From NCBI RefSeq assembly GCF_004804355.1, contig NZ_SRWZ01000006.1, forward strand, positions 124,001 to 188,000: 64,000 nucleotides of DNA. Direction: 5' to 3'. The stretch comes from Cognatitamlana onchidii (GTDB lineage Bacteria > Bacteroidota > Bacteroidia > Flavobacteriales > Flavobacteriaceae). Positions 8,050 through 17,454 of the stretch are shown in pieces (position 1 is the stretch's first letter; every line of letters begins with the position of its first letter). Under the pieces are notes generated by a model that was not told the origin of the DNA, did no database searches, and worked only from the letters and a program-made list of their open reading frames with translations. A program made the translations under genes and the position numbers.

Positions 8050-10749
8050 ATGAAAGCAAAACTACATTATGTTTTAACAACCACAATGCTTTTCTTTGCA
8101 TTTTCAAGTTTTGCTCAAAAAAGTTACTTTACAAAAGTAAACCATGATGCCTCTTTCCAAAAAACTACAATAAATAAAGACCAAACTAATTCTGAATCTA
8201 TCTACCAAATAGATTTCAAAGGTCTAACCACAATTCTATCTCAAGTTGTTGCAAAACCTAACAAATCACAAGTGCAGGAATGTATCATAGGTTTTCCTAA
8301 CTTACACGGAGAACTGGAACGCTTCAAGGTAGTAGAATCGTCTGTACTACATCCAGATTTACAATCTAAATACCCCGAAATTAAATCGTATGTAGCATCT
8401 GGTATAGACACGCCAACAGCTTATATGCGATTTAGTTTATCGCCATATACTGGGCTTTCTGGAATTGCAGTAAAAAACCACCAAACCATTGTATACCAAG
8501 CCTTAAAAAACTCCCCCAATCAGGTTTTGGTTTCACAAAAGTCCAATTTGTTGCAAAATAAATTGTTTAACTGTTTGAATTTGGACAAAAACCTCAAGCA
8601 AGCTTTAAAAGTAAACACCTTAAAAGATGCCGATGATAGCAAAAAACGAACTTATAGAATTGCTATTTCCACAACCGGTGAATACGCGCAGGCTAATGGA
8701 GGCACATTAGCGTCTGTAAACGCTGCTATAAATGCGACATTAACCAATATCAATGCGGTATATGAAAATGACTTAAATGTATCGCTACAGCTTATTGCCA
8801 CAAATAACAATGTGATTTACTTAAATCCTTCAACCGATCCTTATACGGGCTTAGGAAATTATAATAGCCAATTGGCTAACACCTTAGACACCCAGATACT
8901 CGAAGCTAATTATGATGTTGGACATTTGTTAGCAGGAATTGATGATGCCGCTGGCAATGGCACTGGTGATGCTGGATGTATTGGTTGTGTTTGTAATAAC
9001 GGAGGCTCTTACCCTAATAGAAACCATAAAGGTTCTGGATATTCCACGAGTTCAAACCCTTTTGGAATTAATTTTGATATTGATTTTGTTGCTCATGAAA
9101 TTGGGCATCAATTTGGTGCAACCCATACTTGGACTCATGATGGCAATGAAGGCAATAATTCGCAAATGGAACCTGGAGGAGGGTCGACTATTATGGGTTA
9201 CGCGGGTATAACCGGTTCTACTAATCTACAATTACATAGCGACCTATATTTCCATGCTATATCTATTCAACAAATAACCAATTTTATTAAAGGGACCTCC
9301 TGTGCTATGATAACAGATACAGGTAATACGACTCCAACCGCCAATGCTGGAAACGACCTAGTTTTACCTGTGGGTACTGCCTTTAAGTTAATTGGTTCAG
9401 GGACTGATGCCGATGGCGACAATCTTACTTTTTGCTGGGAGCAAATGAATGAAGACAATGCTTCTACTGTTTACCCAAACCCAGAATCCACAAATTCTAA
9501 TTCCGTGCTATTTCGGTCATTTCCTCCAAAACCAGAAAATACAAGACACTTCCCGAATATTTCCGATTTAAGGTTTGGCGTTAATGCCACCCAATGGGAA
9601 AAAGTTCCTAACGTAAATAGAACTGCGGACTTCAGACTAACTGTAAGAGACAATAAACCTGGTGGAGGCAATAATACCCACGATAATATGCGTGTAACAT
9701 TTAACTCAAATTTTGGACCTTTTGAAGTTACATCTCAGAATTCCCAGGGTATTATCTGGGAAAGTGGTAAAACCGAAACTATTACCTGGGCGGTAAATAA
9801 TACGAATAACTTATCTGGAGCATCGAACGTAAACATTCTACTTTCTACAGATGGCGGTCTTAGCTACACCACCACATTGGCTACCAATATTCCTAATAAT
9901 GGCGTATATACGTTTACTGTTCCTAATTCTCCAGCACCTTATTGCAGAATTATGATTGAGCCTACTGATAATTACTTTTATGCTATAAACTCACAGGATT
10001 TTGCAATCGATTATCAAGTTACCACCAATTGTACGCGCTATAGCTCCGCGGATAATTTAGGCATATCCATAACAGATAATGGCAAAGCATTTACAGAATC
10101 GCATTCTATTAACATTGGGCCTAATTCAAATATAAGCGATGTTAATATTGGCGTTAATATTTCTCATTCCTACAATGGCGATTTAGAAATTGGCGTTGTA
10201 AACCCGAGCAATACGCAAGTATTACTAAAATACCATGAAGATTGCGGTGAAGAAACCAATATTGTCTGTATTTATGATGATGATGCCATTCCTTACAATT
10301 GTCTGGAAGCCGCTAACAATAAATCCTTTAGGTCTTCGAACGACTTATTAGCGCTTTTTAACAATCAAAACGCTTCAGGAAACTGGACCATTCAATTAGG
10401 AGATTTTGAATCTGGAGATGTAGGTACTTTAAATTCGTGGTTTGTTGAAATATGCGAAACTGCAGAAACCCCATTAAGCGTTGTGGATCCCCCAACAGAA
10501 AGTAACGAATTTAAATTGTTTCCAAATCCGAATAAAGGCACATTTACTTTACAACTCTTTAATCCTTCTGGTAATCCTATTTTGATAGATGTTTTTGATA
10601 TTCGCGGACGTTTGGTTTATAAAGATGTTTATCAAAATATTACCAACTTCGACAAACAAATTGTCTTAAATCCAATTCAATCTGGATTATATGTTATGCA
10701 GGTTTCGTATGGCGCTGAAAAGGTTATAAAAAAAATAGTTGTTAAGTAG
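8050..10749 (+). CDS. Secreted reprolysin-like metzincin protease with P-domain and type IX sorting signal
   Basis: An exported zinc endopeptidase of 899 residues. Order: signal peptide (residues 1-23), long propeptide, metzincin catalytic domain with HEIGHQFGATH (zinc ligands His349, His353, His359, Glu350 as base) and a downstream Met-turn STIMGY. Then come Ig-like/fibronectin-like modules (about 420-670), a proprotein-convertase P-domain (about 670-810), and a C-terminal sorting domain beginning FKLFPNPNKGTF and ending KVIKKIVVK. The sorting domain directs secretion by the Bacteroidota type IX system and attachment to the cell surface or release. It probably digests extracellular protein for nutrition. 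It stands alone with its own promoter. Confidence 0.9.
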   Translation: MKAKLHYVLTTTMLFFAFSSFAQKSYFTKVNHDASFQKTTINKDQTNSESIYQIDFKGLTTILSQVVAKPNKSQVQECIIGFPNLHGELERFKVVESSVLHPDLQSKYPEIKSYVASGIDTPTAYMRFSLSPYTGLSGIAVKNHQTIVYQALKNSPNQVLVSQKSNLLQNKLFNCLNLDKNLKQALKVNTLKDADDSKKRTYRIAISTTGEYAQANGGTLASVNAAINATLTNINAVYENDLNVSLQLIATNNNVIYLNPSTDPYTGLGNYNSQLANTLDTQILEANYDVGHLLAGIDDAAGNGTGDAGCIGCVCNNGGSYPNRNHKGSGYSTSSNPFGINFDIDFVAHEIGHQFGATHTWTHDGNEGNNSQMEPGGGSTIMGYAGITGSTNLQLHSDLYFHAISIQQITNFIKGTSCAMITDTGNTTPTANAGNDLVLPVGTAFKLIGSGTDADGDNLTFCWEQMNEDNASTVYPNPESTNSNSVLFRSFPPKPENTRHFPNISDLRFGVNATQWEKVPNVNRTADFRLTVRDNKPGGGNNTHDNMRVTFNSNFGPFEVTSQNSQGIIWESGKTETITWAVNNTNNLSGASNVNILLSTDGGLSYTTTLATNIPNNGVYTFTVPNSPAPYCRIMIEPTDNYFYAINSQDFAIDYQVTTNCTRYSSADNLGISITDNGKAFTESHSINIGPNSNISDVNIGVNISHSYNGDLEIGVVNPSNTQVLLKYHEDCGEETNIVCIYDDDAIPYNCLEAANNKSFRSSNDLLALFNNQNASGNWTIQLGDFESGDVGTLNSWFVEICETAETPLSVVDPPTESNEFKLFPNPNKGTFTLQLFNPSGNPILIDVFDIRGRLVYKDVYQNITNFDKQIVLNPIQSGLYVMQVSYGAEKVIKKIVVK

Positions 10750-10770
10750 GCCTTATTTAGCACGTCTTTA

Positions 10771-11337
10771 CTATTTGCCATTAAAGCTATTCATAGTATT
10801 ATTTATACCTGCTAGGGCAAAGGATTTTATTAGTTCAGCAGATGTTTTTAATCGCTCTTCGAGTCTTTCCGACTCTTCACTAGTCCACTCACCTAAAACA
10901 TAATCTACTTGTCTGCCTTTGCTAAAAGCATCGCTAATACCAAATCTAAAACGGTTGTATTTCGTGGTGTTCAGTTTATCTTGAATATCTTTTAAGCCAT
11001 TATGCCCGCCATCGCTACCTTTGGTTTTTAGCCTGATACTTCCAAAAGGCAGATTTAGGTCGTCCGTAATAATTAGTAAGTTTTCTAATGGGACTTTCTC
11101 TTTTGTTAACCAATATAAAACGGCTTTACCGCTCAGGTTCATATAGGTATTAGGCTTCATAAAAATAAAGGTTCTGCCTTTTAGCTTATATGTGGTTACA
11201 TCACCAAGTTTTTGAGTCTCAAACGTAAGACCTTCCTTCATAGCAAAATAATCTAATATTTTGAACCCAATATTATGCCTTGTATTTTCATATTTTTCAC
11301 CAATATTCCCTAACCCGACTATTAAAAATTTTTTCAT
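10771..11337 (-). CDS. pth: Peptidyl-tRNA hydrolase
   Basis: Releases tRNA from peptidyl-tRNAs that drop off the ribosome. It begins MKKFLIVGLGNIGEKYENTR, with the conserved N and His of the active site in NTRHNIGF, then MKPNTYMNLSG and DDLNLPFG with the catalytic Asp. It is 188 residues from the ATG at 11337, which has AGAGGA 9-10 nt upstream. A frame extending to an ATG at 11403 would add 22 residues; some flavobacterial Pth proteins carry such an extension, so the longer start is not excluded. It follows rplY after a terminator. Confidence 0.95.
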   Translation of the reverse strand: MKKFLIVGLGNIGEKYENTRHNIGFKILDYFAMKEGLTFETQKLGDVTTYKLKGRTFIFMKPNTYMNLSGKAVLYWLTKEKVPLENLLIITDDLNLPFGSIRLKTKGSDGGHNGLKDIQDKLNTTKYNRFRFGISDAFSKGRQVDYVLGEWTSEESERLEERLKTSAELIKSFALAGINNTMNSFNGK

Positions 11338-11429
11338 ACCATCTATTTCCTCTAAGGGCTTGCGCTTATTCCTTGTAAAAAGATTTATAACATACCGCCA
11401 CATAAAGGATTGTTTTTGTAAAAATAAAA

Positions 11430-11456
11430 AAGCATCCTGAAAACTACAGGATGCTT
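11430..11456 (-). terminator. Rho-independent terminator between rplY and pth
   Basis: Inverted repeat AAGCATCCTG / CAGGATGCTT (10 bp, 7-nt loop) followed on the minus strand by TTTTTTATTTTT. It sits 24 nt after rplY and ahead of pth, so pth expression either relies on read-through or on a promoter within this gap. Confidence 0.9.
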
Positions 11457-11480
11457 AAACTATTTAGTTAAGAATATAAC

Positions 11481-12110
11481 CTATTCTTGAGCTTCGGCTG
11501 CTGCTTCAGCTGGTGCTTCTGCTCCTTCTTCTAACTCTTCATCTTCTTCTTCATCTTCTACGGCTGTTCTAGAAGTTCTTACTTGACATACTACAGTATT
11601 ATCAGAATGTAAGAATGTATATCCTTCTGATGGTAAATCGCCAACAGCCACTTTATCACCAATTTTAAGAGGTGTAATATCAATCTCTATAAAATCTGGT
11701 AAATTAGCAGGAAGTGCTTTAATACGTAACTTTCTGTTATTTCTTCTTAATACACCACCATTTTTAACACCTCTTGAGTTTCCAACAAGGTTTACAGGAA
11801 TATTTAAAGAAATTTCTTTGTCTTCAAATAATTGATAGAAATCTATGTGAAGAATTCTATCTGTAACCGGATGAAATTGAATGTCTTGAAGTACAGCATT
11901 TAAAGTTTCACCGTTATCAAGCTCAATCACAACTGTATGCGCATTAGGCGTGTATACAAGTTTTGAGAAAGCTAATTCTGGCGCAGAGAAATGTACTGGC
12001 TTATCTCCTCCGTATAATACGCAAGGAACCTGACCAGCATTACGTAAGGCTTTTGTTGCTTTTTTGCCTACGCTTTCTCTTTGAGATCCGTTGATTGTAA
12101 TTGATTTCAT
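11481..12110 (-). CDS. rplY: Ribosomal protein bL25 (long, Ctc-type)
   Basis: Large-subunit ribosomal protein binding 5S rRNA. The 209-residue form has the N-terminal L25 domain ([27 protein letters not shown]) and the C-terminal TL5/Ctc beta domain, followed by a very acidic, Ala/Glu-rich tail from about residue 185, common in Bacteroidota. It is in the order prs - rplY - pth, the usual flavobacterial arrangement, with a 43-nt gap after prs and a terminator after it. Confidence 0.95.
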   Translation of the reverse strand: MKSITINGSQRESVGKKATKALRNAGQVPCVLYGGDKPVHFSAPELAFSKLVYTPNAHTVVIELDNGETLNAVLQDIQFHPVTDRILHIDFYQLFEDKEISLNIPVNLVGNSRGVKNGGVLRRNNRKLRIKALPANLPDFIEIDITPLKIGDKVAVGDLPSEGYTFLHSDNTVVCQVRTSRTAVEDEEEDEELEEGAEAPAEAAAEAQE

Positions 12111-12153
12111 TTTTGTTTATATAAATTTAATTAATGTTCTTTATTTGTTGTGA

Positions 12154-13095
12154 TTACATCACAAATTTTGAGCTAATTGACTGGTTATTATGAACCTTTT
12201 CCATGACCTCGGCAAATAAATCTGCACAACTTAAAACTGTGATTTTATCGCTTAGTGGTTTTACAGGAATAGAATCTGTAACAATAAGTTCTTCTAATTT
12301 CGAGTTATTCAAATTATCATAAGCAGGTCCTGATAAAATTGGATGTGTACAAATAGCTCTAACACTAAGCGCACCGCGTTCCATCATTAAATCGGCCGCT
12401 TTGGTAAGTGTTCCAGCAGTATCAACCATATCATCTACCAAAACAACATTTTTACCAGTAACATCTCCAATAAGCTCCATGTGAGCAATTACATTAGCCT
12501 TAGCACGTTCTTTATAGCAAATTACGACATCACTTTGCAGCGCTTTGGAGTAAGCATATGCTCTTTTTGACCCTCCCATATCTGGTGAAGCCATTGTTAA
12601 ATTATCTAGATTTAGGCTTTTTAAATACGGCAAGAAAATAGTAGATGCGAATAGATGATCTACAGGTTTCTCAAAAAAGCCCTGAATTTGATCTGCGTGC
12701 AAATCCATGGTGATAATGCGTGTGGCTCCTGCCGCTTCCAACATTTTTGCCACGAGTTTTGCAGCAATAGGCACACGGGGTTTATCTTTTCTGTCTTGTC
12801 TTGCCCAGCCAAAATATGGTAATACAGCTGTGACATGCCTTGCAGAAGCACGTTTTGCAGCATCAACCATTAAGAGCATTTCCATTAAATTCTCTGGCCC
12901 AGGATTGGTAGAACCAATAATAAAAATTCTAGTACCACGAATCGATTCCTCATACGATGGTTGAAACTCACCGTCGCTGTAGGTTGATGTTATTACATTA
13001 CCTAATTCAGCGCCAAAGGCTTTAGCAATTTTTTCCCCAAGGACTTTACTTTGAGTACATGCAAAAATTTTAGCTTCTGTAATAACAATTGGCAT
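12154..13095 (-). CDS. prs: Ribose-phosphate pyrophosphokinase (PRPP synthetase)
   Basis: Makes phosphoribosyl pyrophosphate from ribose 5-phosphate and ATP, feeding purine, pyrimidine, His, Trp and NAD synthesis. At 313 residues it is the standard length. Visible motifs are the flexible-loop region SPDMGGSKRAYAYSKAL and the PRPP-binding loop VVLVDDMVDTAGTL. The catalytic histidine segment is MDLHADQIQGFF. It is first in prs-rplY(-pth) and its promoter lies back to back with that of tRNA-Leu. Confidence 0.97.
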   Translation of the reverse strand: MPIVITEAKIFACTQSKVLGEKIAKAFGAELGNVITSTYSDGEFQPSYEESIRGTRIFIIGSTNPGPENLMEMLLMVDAAKRASARHVTAVLPYFGWARQDRKDKPRVPIAAKLVAKMLEAAGATRIITMDLHADQIQGFFEKPVDHLFASTIFLPYLKSLNLDNLTMASPDMGGSKRAYAYSKALQSDVVICYKERAKANVIAHMELIGDVTGKNVVLVDDMVDTAGTLTKAADLMMERGALSVRAICTHPILSGPAYDNLNNSKLEELIVTDSIPVKPLSDKITVLSCADLFAEVMEKVHNNQSISSKFVM

Positions 13096-13147
13096 AGGTA
13101 ACTTGTTGTATTAGAGCGAAAAAACCGCGCTTTATTTTAACGAGGTG

Positions 13148-13155
13148 CAAATTTA
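13148..13155 (-). promoter_or_regulatory. -7 box (TAAATTTG) for prs
   Basis: Perfect TAnnTTTG on the minus strand 53 nt upstream of the prs ATG, giving a leader of about 45 nt. Confidence 0.5.
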
Positions 13156-13220
13156 TACATTTATTTTAATCTAAAATGTATATTGACCACTATTTTTACT
13201 GGTAATATGGAAAAAATATA

Positions 13221-13228
13221 TAAATTTG
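13221..13228 (+). promoter_or_regulatory. -7 box (TAAATTTG) for tRNA-Leu
   Basis: Perfect TAnnTTTG 12 nt before the first base of the tRNA, the spacing expected when a promoter serves a stable RNA with little leader. Confidence 0.6.
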
Positions 13229-13240
13229 CAGGCACTTTTT

Positions 13241-13322
13241 GCTCAAGTGGCGGAATTGGTAGACGCGCTGGATTCAAAATCCAGTTCTTTCGAGAGTGTG
13301 GGTTCGATTCCCACCTTGAGTA
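13241..13322 (+). tRNA. tRNA-Leu (anticodon CAA)
   Basis: Folds as a class II cloverleaf. The acceptor stem is GCTCAAG paired with CTTGAGT (first pair G-U), then discriminator A. The D arm is GGCGG..GGTAGACGC. The anticodon stem is CTGGA/TCCAG with loop TTCAAAA, giving CAA, followed by a long variable arm (about CTTTCGAGAG). The T arm has GTTCGATTC. CA follows the discriminator, so only part of CCA is encoded. It reads UUG leucine codons. Confidence 0.97.
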
Positions 13323-13328
13323 CAGATA

Positions 13329-13366
13329 AAAGCCCATAACAAAATAGTTGTGGGTTTTATTTTTTT
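13329..13366 (+). terminator. Terminator after tRNA-Leu, shared with the cyclase gene end
   Basis: A 12-bp stem (AAAGCCCATAAC with GTTGTGGGTTTT, two G-U pairs) and a 6-nt loop, followed by ATTTTTTT. It overlaps the stop of the convergent cyclase gene at 13357 and could work in both directions. Confidence 0.75.
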
Positions 13367-14133
13367 AAAACGCCTTTTACAGTGTAAGTCCTAATGGGTT
13401 CAGACTTACCTTTAACTTTAACTAGAGGCATCGGTTCCAACACAAACCGATTATCTAACTCCACTTTTATTTTTTCGGTTATTAGAATATCTGTATTGTG
13501 CTCTCTAGTAAGAGCTTCAACACGTGCGGCCACATTTATTGGGTCTCCTACCACACCAAACTTGCTTAATTCGTAATTTCCCATTACACCCGCTAGTACC
13601 TTACCTTTATGAATTCCAATACCAAATGCTAACTCCGGAAACGACTTTTCCTTTAACTCCTTATTGTATTCTTCTAGAGCTAACCTCATATCTAACGCAG
13701 CCATAACCGCATCTTGAACCTGCCAAGGGTTATTTCTTAATGCTCCAAACAATGAAAGAATACCATCTCCTATTAACTCGGTTACTTGTCCATGATGTTG
13801 CGTTAAGACCTTACTCATACACCTAAAATAGCCATTCAGAATATTTACCATGTCACTTGGCTCAATTTCCTCGCACATTTTTGTAAACCCCTTAAGATCG
13901 GCAAACAAAACAGTAACAGGCCTCATGGTAGGTTTAAACGCCCTATCGGAATCTGTGAGTTGCTCTATAACTTCCTCTGGCGTAAATCTTCCAAAATGTA
14001 TTTGAAGACGTTCTAGCTTTTCATTTGTATACGCTAGTAGCTTTTCTAATTTTTGATTACGTTTTCTTTGATTGAAGATTATAACACCTAAACAAAGCAC
14101 TAAAAAACTCGCAAGTAATATATAAACTATCAT
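13357..14133 (-). CDS. Membrane-anchored class III nucleotide cyclase
   Basis: A 258-residue cyclase: one N-terminal membrane helix (residues 3-20), a short coiled linker, and a class III catalytic domain. Metal-binding aspartates are Asp79 (FADLKGFT) and Asp123 (IGDGILSLFG). The transition-state residues Asn200 and Arg204 lie in GDPINVAARVE. The purine-selecting position that is Lys in adenylyl cyclases is Glu119, and the partner position seven residues before Asn200 is Gly193. Glu at the first position is what guanylyl cyclases have, so cGMP or another product is possible. It follows the AhpD-like gene by 5 nt, so the two are almost surely co-transcribed. Confidence 0.85.
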   Translation of the reverse strand: MIVYILLASFLVLCLGVIIFNQRKRNQKLEKLLAYTNEKLERLQIHFGRFTPEEVIEQLTDSDRAFKPTMRPVTVLFADLKGFTKMCEEIEPSDMVNILNGYFRCMSKVLTQHHGQVTELIGDGILSLFGALRNNPWQVQDAVMAALDMRLALEEYNKELKEKSFPELAFGIGIHKGKVLAGVMGNYELSKFGVVGDPINVAARVEALTREHNTDILITEKIKVELDNRFVLEPMPLVKVKGKSEPIRTYTVKGVLKK

Positions 14134-14138
14134 ATTTA

Positions 14139-15212
14139 TTAACCTAAAAGCACCGCTAATCTAACCGTTGAATTGGCCAGGGATGCAACTCCGATAGCCT
14201 CAAGCATCATAGAATCTCCAACTTCCAGAGCCAGCTCCCTAACTCTAGATTGCATCGGACCATTTTGAAAATGTATGGTTTCTCTGGTCCACGAAAGTAA
14301 TTTTTCTTCTTGCTCCGTTAAATGCGGAGAGGATAAGGTATTCAAAGCCGCGTTGAATTCAGTTTCCGAAAAACCACACTCTAATGCCATGGAATGTGTT
14401 TCTTCTTTACAAAACTCGCAGTCTAAACTATTGGCCACTACAGCAAACATAAGTATCTTTAATTTTCTAGACAGGCCATTAGAATTTAGTGCGCCTTCTA
14501 GTGCATCATTCATGACCCTTGCAGCCGGCAGCCCCAATAGTTTTTGCACTACCCCAGGAAAAGACTCGGGATCTCCTTCTAAAGGCCGGGTTTCTGTCCA
14601 ACTCATTTTCCTAAGTTTCCATCCAATAATAGGTCTTAAAAGTTTTCCTAAAAAACTATTGGGGAGACGTTCTAAATCGTCCATTGGGGGGACTGCCAAA
14701 AAGGTAGATACTCTATTCACAAAACACTGGTTTACTATAAGGAAAGCCATTTCTGCCACCGCCAATTCAGAATACCCCAATCGAATAAGCTCATCTCGAT
14801 CTTTTTTTGGTGGCTTTGGATTGGACCTCGACAAATTTCTACAAAACCTAATAAAAGCCCGTTCTTTTTCATCCATTTCTGCCATTTGAACGCTGCGCTC
14901 TATATTATTAATCATCTTTTGAGAATACCCCCAAAGTCGCATCCACGACCGTGCCACCCCATAGCAGTACCTACAAGCATTTTCCTGTGCAGCAACAAGC
15001 GTACAAATGTCGGCCAATTTTCTTGGGAATTCTTTCGCTTCATATCGGGGCCATTTCAGAATGGTTTTTCTTAGCCATTCACTATTAGAAGTTCGCATAT
15101 GTATATCCATAACCCGACCAATATCGGCCTTAACTTCTGCTTCCCACTCAAGATCATGTACTATGGGTAAGGTTGGTTCGCTCCATTCAATATCATTAAG
15201 TAATTCAGCCAT
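14139..15212 (-). CDS. Tandem AhpD-like (carboxymuconolactone decarboxylase/peroxidase-related) protein
   Basis: A 357-residue cytoplasmic protein with two AhpD-type helical domains. Each carries a CxxC redox pair: Cys80/Cys83 in ACRYCYGVAR and Cys265/Cys268 in DCEFCKEETHSMA, the second with the typical following His. AhpD proteins reduce peroxide-linked partners through a CxxC and proton relay. Here the function is inferred only. The gene lies 5 nt upstream of the nucleotide cyclase on the same strand, suggesting a joint redox-to-cyclic-nucleotide signalling role. Confidence 0.75.
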   Translation of the reverse strand: MAELLNDIEWSEPTLPIVHDLEWEAEVKADIGRVMDIHMRTSNSEWLRKTILKWPRYEAKEFPRKLADICTLVAAQENACRYCYGVARSWMRLWGYSQKMINNIERSVQMAEMDEKERAFIRFCRNLSRSNPKPPKKDRDELIRLGYSELAVAEMAFLIVNQCFVNRVSTFLAVPPMDDLERLPNSFLGKLLRPIIGWKLRKMSWTETRPLEGDPESFPGVVQKLLGLPAARVMNDALEGALNSNGLSRKLKILMFAVVANSLDCEFCKEETHSMALECGFSETEFNAALNTLSSPHLTEQEEKLLSWTRETIHFQNGPMQSRVRELALEVGDSMMLEAIGVASLANSTVRLAVLLG

Positions 15213-15321
15213 GACTAAGACATTTTATTTTGTATTGTAGTGTCACTAGATATTTACTCTAGATTTTATAAACTTAATACTTTTTTAATAGAATATAAAT
15301 TGCGCTAAATCTACAAACAAA

Positions 15322-15358
15322 AGAAACCGCCTAAAGCGGAGTGCCTTAAACGGTTTCT
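15322..15358 (-). terminator. Probable terminator after the 15.4-16.3 kb lipoprotein gene
   Basis: Inverted repeat AGAAACCG / CGGTTTCT enclosing a 21-nt loop with further internal pairing. On the minus strand it is followed by a T-rich run (TTTGTTTG). It lies 29 nt downstream of the lipoprotein stop. Confidence 0.6.
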
Positions 15359-15386
15359 AACTAAATAACCAACCAAAAATTTTTAT

Positions 15387-16322
15387 TTAAACCCTTAAAC
15401 TTTCTCGAGGGTTCTCTTGCTTTTCTTTTTTAAACTTACGTGTTTTCTCTTTAACTTGTTTTTTCCCATCAGCAGTTTTTAAATACTGTATGTATCCTCT
15501 TCCCTTGAACTTATACACAGTTTCAGAAACGGGATGAAACAACTTGATGGTTTTGTCATTTATAACGGTCAATTCGAAAAATTCATTGCCCATAAAATCA
15601 TAATCTAATGTTAAAGTTTTTACGTAAAAATCGTCCACAACGTCTCCAACACCATATAATCCTGTATAATCCCAATAGATATACATTGGATTTATCCCTA
15701 TATCATCTTTAGAGCTCCTAAAAGTAGAATCGTTTCCTCCTGCTAAAAACTGTAAATAGTTTTCCTTGTCAAACTCGTTAATAGCGCCAAACTCACTGGT
15801 GTAGGTTTTTTCCCAAGCCTCATACTCTTGTAAAAAATAATGAATGTTATCATAAAACACATAGTCATAATCAAAATTATCACGCTGATAGCCCTCTAAA
15901 AAATACGAGGTATCCAACTCTGGATTGTAAAGTTCTATTCGGCTATTATTAATTTGAAACACATCGAAGGTTACAAAACCATCGAGGTCATGATTCACAT
16001 CTAGTATCATATCGTAAGCATCGTAATTGGCCACATCAATACCAAATCCGTCCCCAGTATCCCCAATACCAACAATATTGTTATTTGCATACAATACACC
16101 ATTTAAAAAAGATACGGTAAAAGCCTTTTGCAAGAATGGAATCTCTCCATAACCTAAAGTAGCATTAATATCCACATACCATAATTCGTGCGACCCTAGC
16201 ACCTGATTAATTGATATTGGCACGTCCTCAATTAGAGGTTCCACTACAATTGTTTCTTGATAACAGGAGGTAAACAACGTTATGCTTAGCGCAAAACCAA
16301 AAAGTAATTTTATAGTATTCAT
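15387..16322 (-). CDS. Predicted lipoprotein, unknown function
   Basis: An exported lipoprotein of 311 residues. From the ATG at 16322 it has a type II signal (MNTIKLLFGFALSITLFTSC) with lipobox TLFTSC. A longer frame exists but would bury the signal. The mature part is rich in Asp, Tyr and aromatic residues with repeated beta-strand-like stretches (VYKFKGRGYIQYLK near the end) and a basic C-terminal tail. I do not recognise the family. It is divergent from gpsA, with a 127-nt gap. Confidence 0.7.
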   Translation of the reverse strand: MNTIKLLFGFALSITLFTSCYQETIVVEPLIEDVPISINQVLGSHELWYVDINATLGYGEIPFLQKAFTVSFLNGVLYANNNIVGIGDTGDGFGIDVANYDAYDMILDVNHDLDGFVTFDVFQINNSRIELYNPELDTSYFLEGYQRDNFDYDYVFYDNIHYFLQEYEAWEKTYTSEFGAINEFDKENYLQFLAGGNDSTFRSSKDDIGINPMYIYWDYTGLYGVGDVVDDFYVKTLTLDYDFMGNEFFELTVINDKTIKLFHPVSETVYKFKGRGYIQYLKTADGKKQVKEKTRKFKKEKQENPRESLRV

Positions 16323-16394
16323 AGTACAAACATTTAGGGGTTCTATGTATGCTATCCAAAACGCGTGCCAAAAAAATGACTTCTCATATCTTGT

Positions 16395-16426
16395 TTGATA
16401 ATTCATTGAATTTTTATGTACTTTTG
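16395..16426 (+). promoter_or_regulatory. Complete Bacteroidota promoter for gpsA
   Basis: -33 TTG at 16395-16397, a 21-nt spacer, and -7 TACTTTTG at 16419-16426. This fits TTG-N17-23-TAnnTTTG and lies 23 nt before the gpsA ATG. It is the best complete promoter in the window. Confidence 0.65.
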
Positions 16427-16449
16427 GTATTAGGATTGATTTAGTTTTT

Positions 16450-17451
16450 ATGGATAAACCTTTAAAATATGCTGTTTTTGGAGCTGGAAGCTGGGCTACA
16501 GCTATAGTAAAAATGCTCTCGGAAAATTTGGACGAAATTGGATGGTATATGCGAAGCGTTTACACCAAAGAACATCTATTAAGAGAACAGCACAACCCCA
16601 ACTATTTAAGCTCTGTAGAGTTTCATTTAGAGCAGTTAATATTAAGTAATGATATTAATGAAATTGCAGAATATGCCGATGTGCTTATTTTTGTGGTACC
16701 TTCTGCTTTTATTCATACCGAACTTGAAAAACTCACTATAGATATTTCCAAAAAAACCATTGTGTCTGCAGTAAAAGGCATTGTTCCAGAATCTGGTTTA
16801 CTCGTGGGCGAACATTTTAACGAACATTTTAATGTCCCTTTTGAACACATCGCTGTTATTGCGGGTCCTTGCCATGCCGAGGAAGTAGCCCTTGAAAGAC
16901 TATCTTACCTCACTATTTCTTGTTGGGATTCGAAAATAGCTAAAGACATCGCTGAAAATTTATCTAGTGACTACATAAAAACCAAAATTAGTGATGATGT
17001 TATAGGCATCGAGTATGGTGTTATGCTAAAAAATATTTATGCTATTGCCGCCGGTATTGCACACGGATTAGGTTATGGCGATAATTTTCAAAGCATATTA
17101 ATGAGTAATGCTATTCGAGAAATGAAACGCTACATAAAAAAAGTGCATAAAATGAAGCGTAATATTAATAACTCTGCCTATCTGGGGGACCTTTTAGTAA
17201 CTGGTTATTCTGTGTTTTCAAGAAACCGTATGTTTGGTAATATGATTGGCAAAGGCTATACCGTGAAATCGGCTCAAATGGAAATGAATATGGTTGCTGA
17301 AGGTTACTATGCTACAAAAAGTGCCTATTTAATCAATCAAAAAAACTCCAAAAAAGCGCAGATTCCCATTATAAAAGCTGTTTACGCTGTGCTTTATGAA
17401 AATAAAAACCCTAAAAAAGTTTTTAAGCAATTAACCGAGAAGTTAGATTAA
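16450..17451 (+). CDS. gpsA: Glycerol-3-phosphate dehydrogenase [NAD(P)+]
   Basis: Reduces dihydroxyacetone phosphate to sn-glycerol 3-phosphate for phospholipid synthesis. At 333 residues it is normal length. The Rossmann motif FGAGSWATA is at residues 10-18, followed by the conserved KGI and AGPCHAEEV segments and the catalytic Lys region GVMLKNIYAIAAGIAHGLGYGDN. It has its own promoter, and converges on the 17455-17850 gene with only 3 nt between the stops. Confidence 0.95.
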   Translation: MDKPLKYAVFGAGSWATAIVKMLSENLDEIGWYMRSVYTKEHLLREQHNPNYLSSVEFHLEQLILSNDINEIAEYADVLIFVVPSAFIHTELEKLTIDISKKTIVSAVKGIVPESGLLVGEHFNEHFNVPFEHIAVIAGPCHAEEVALERLSYLTISCWDSKIAKDIAENLSSDYIKTKISDDVIGIEYGVMLKNIYAIAAGIAHGLGYGDNFQSILMSNAIREMKRYIKKVHKMKRNINNSAYLGDLLVTGYSVFSRNRMFGNMIGKGYTVKSAQMEMNMVAEGYYATKSAYLINQKNSKKAQIPIIKAVYAVLYENKNPKKVFKQLTEKLD

Positions 17452-17454
17452 CAC

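Noticed and set aside
8939-9671. Frames overlapping the metalloprotease on both strands
   Set aside because: Shadow frames inside a gene with a clear domain series and zinc site.
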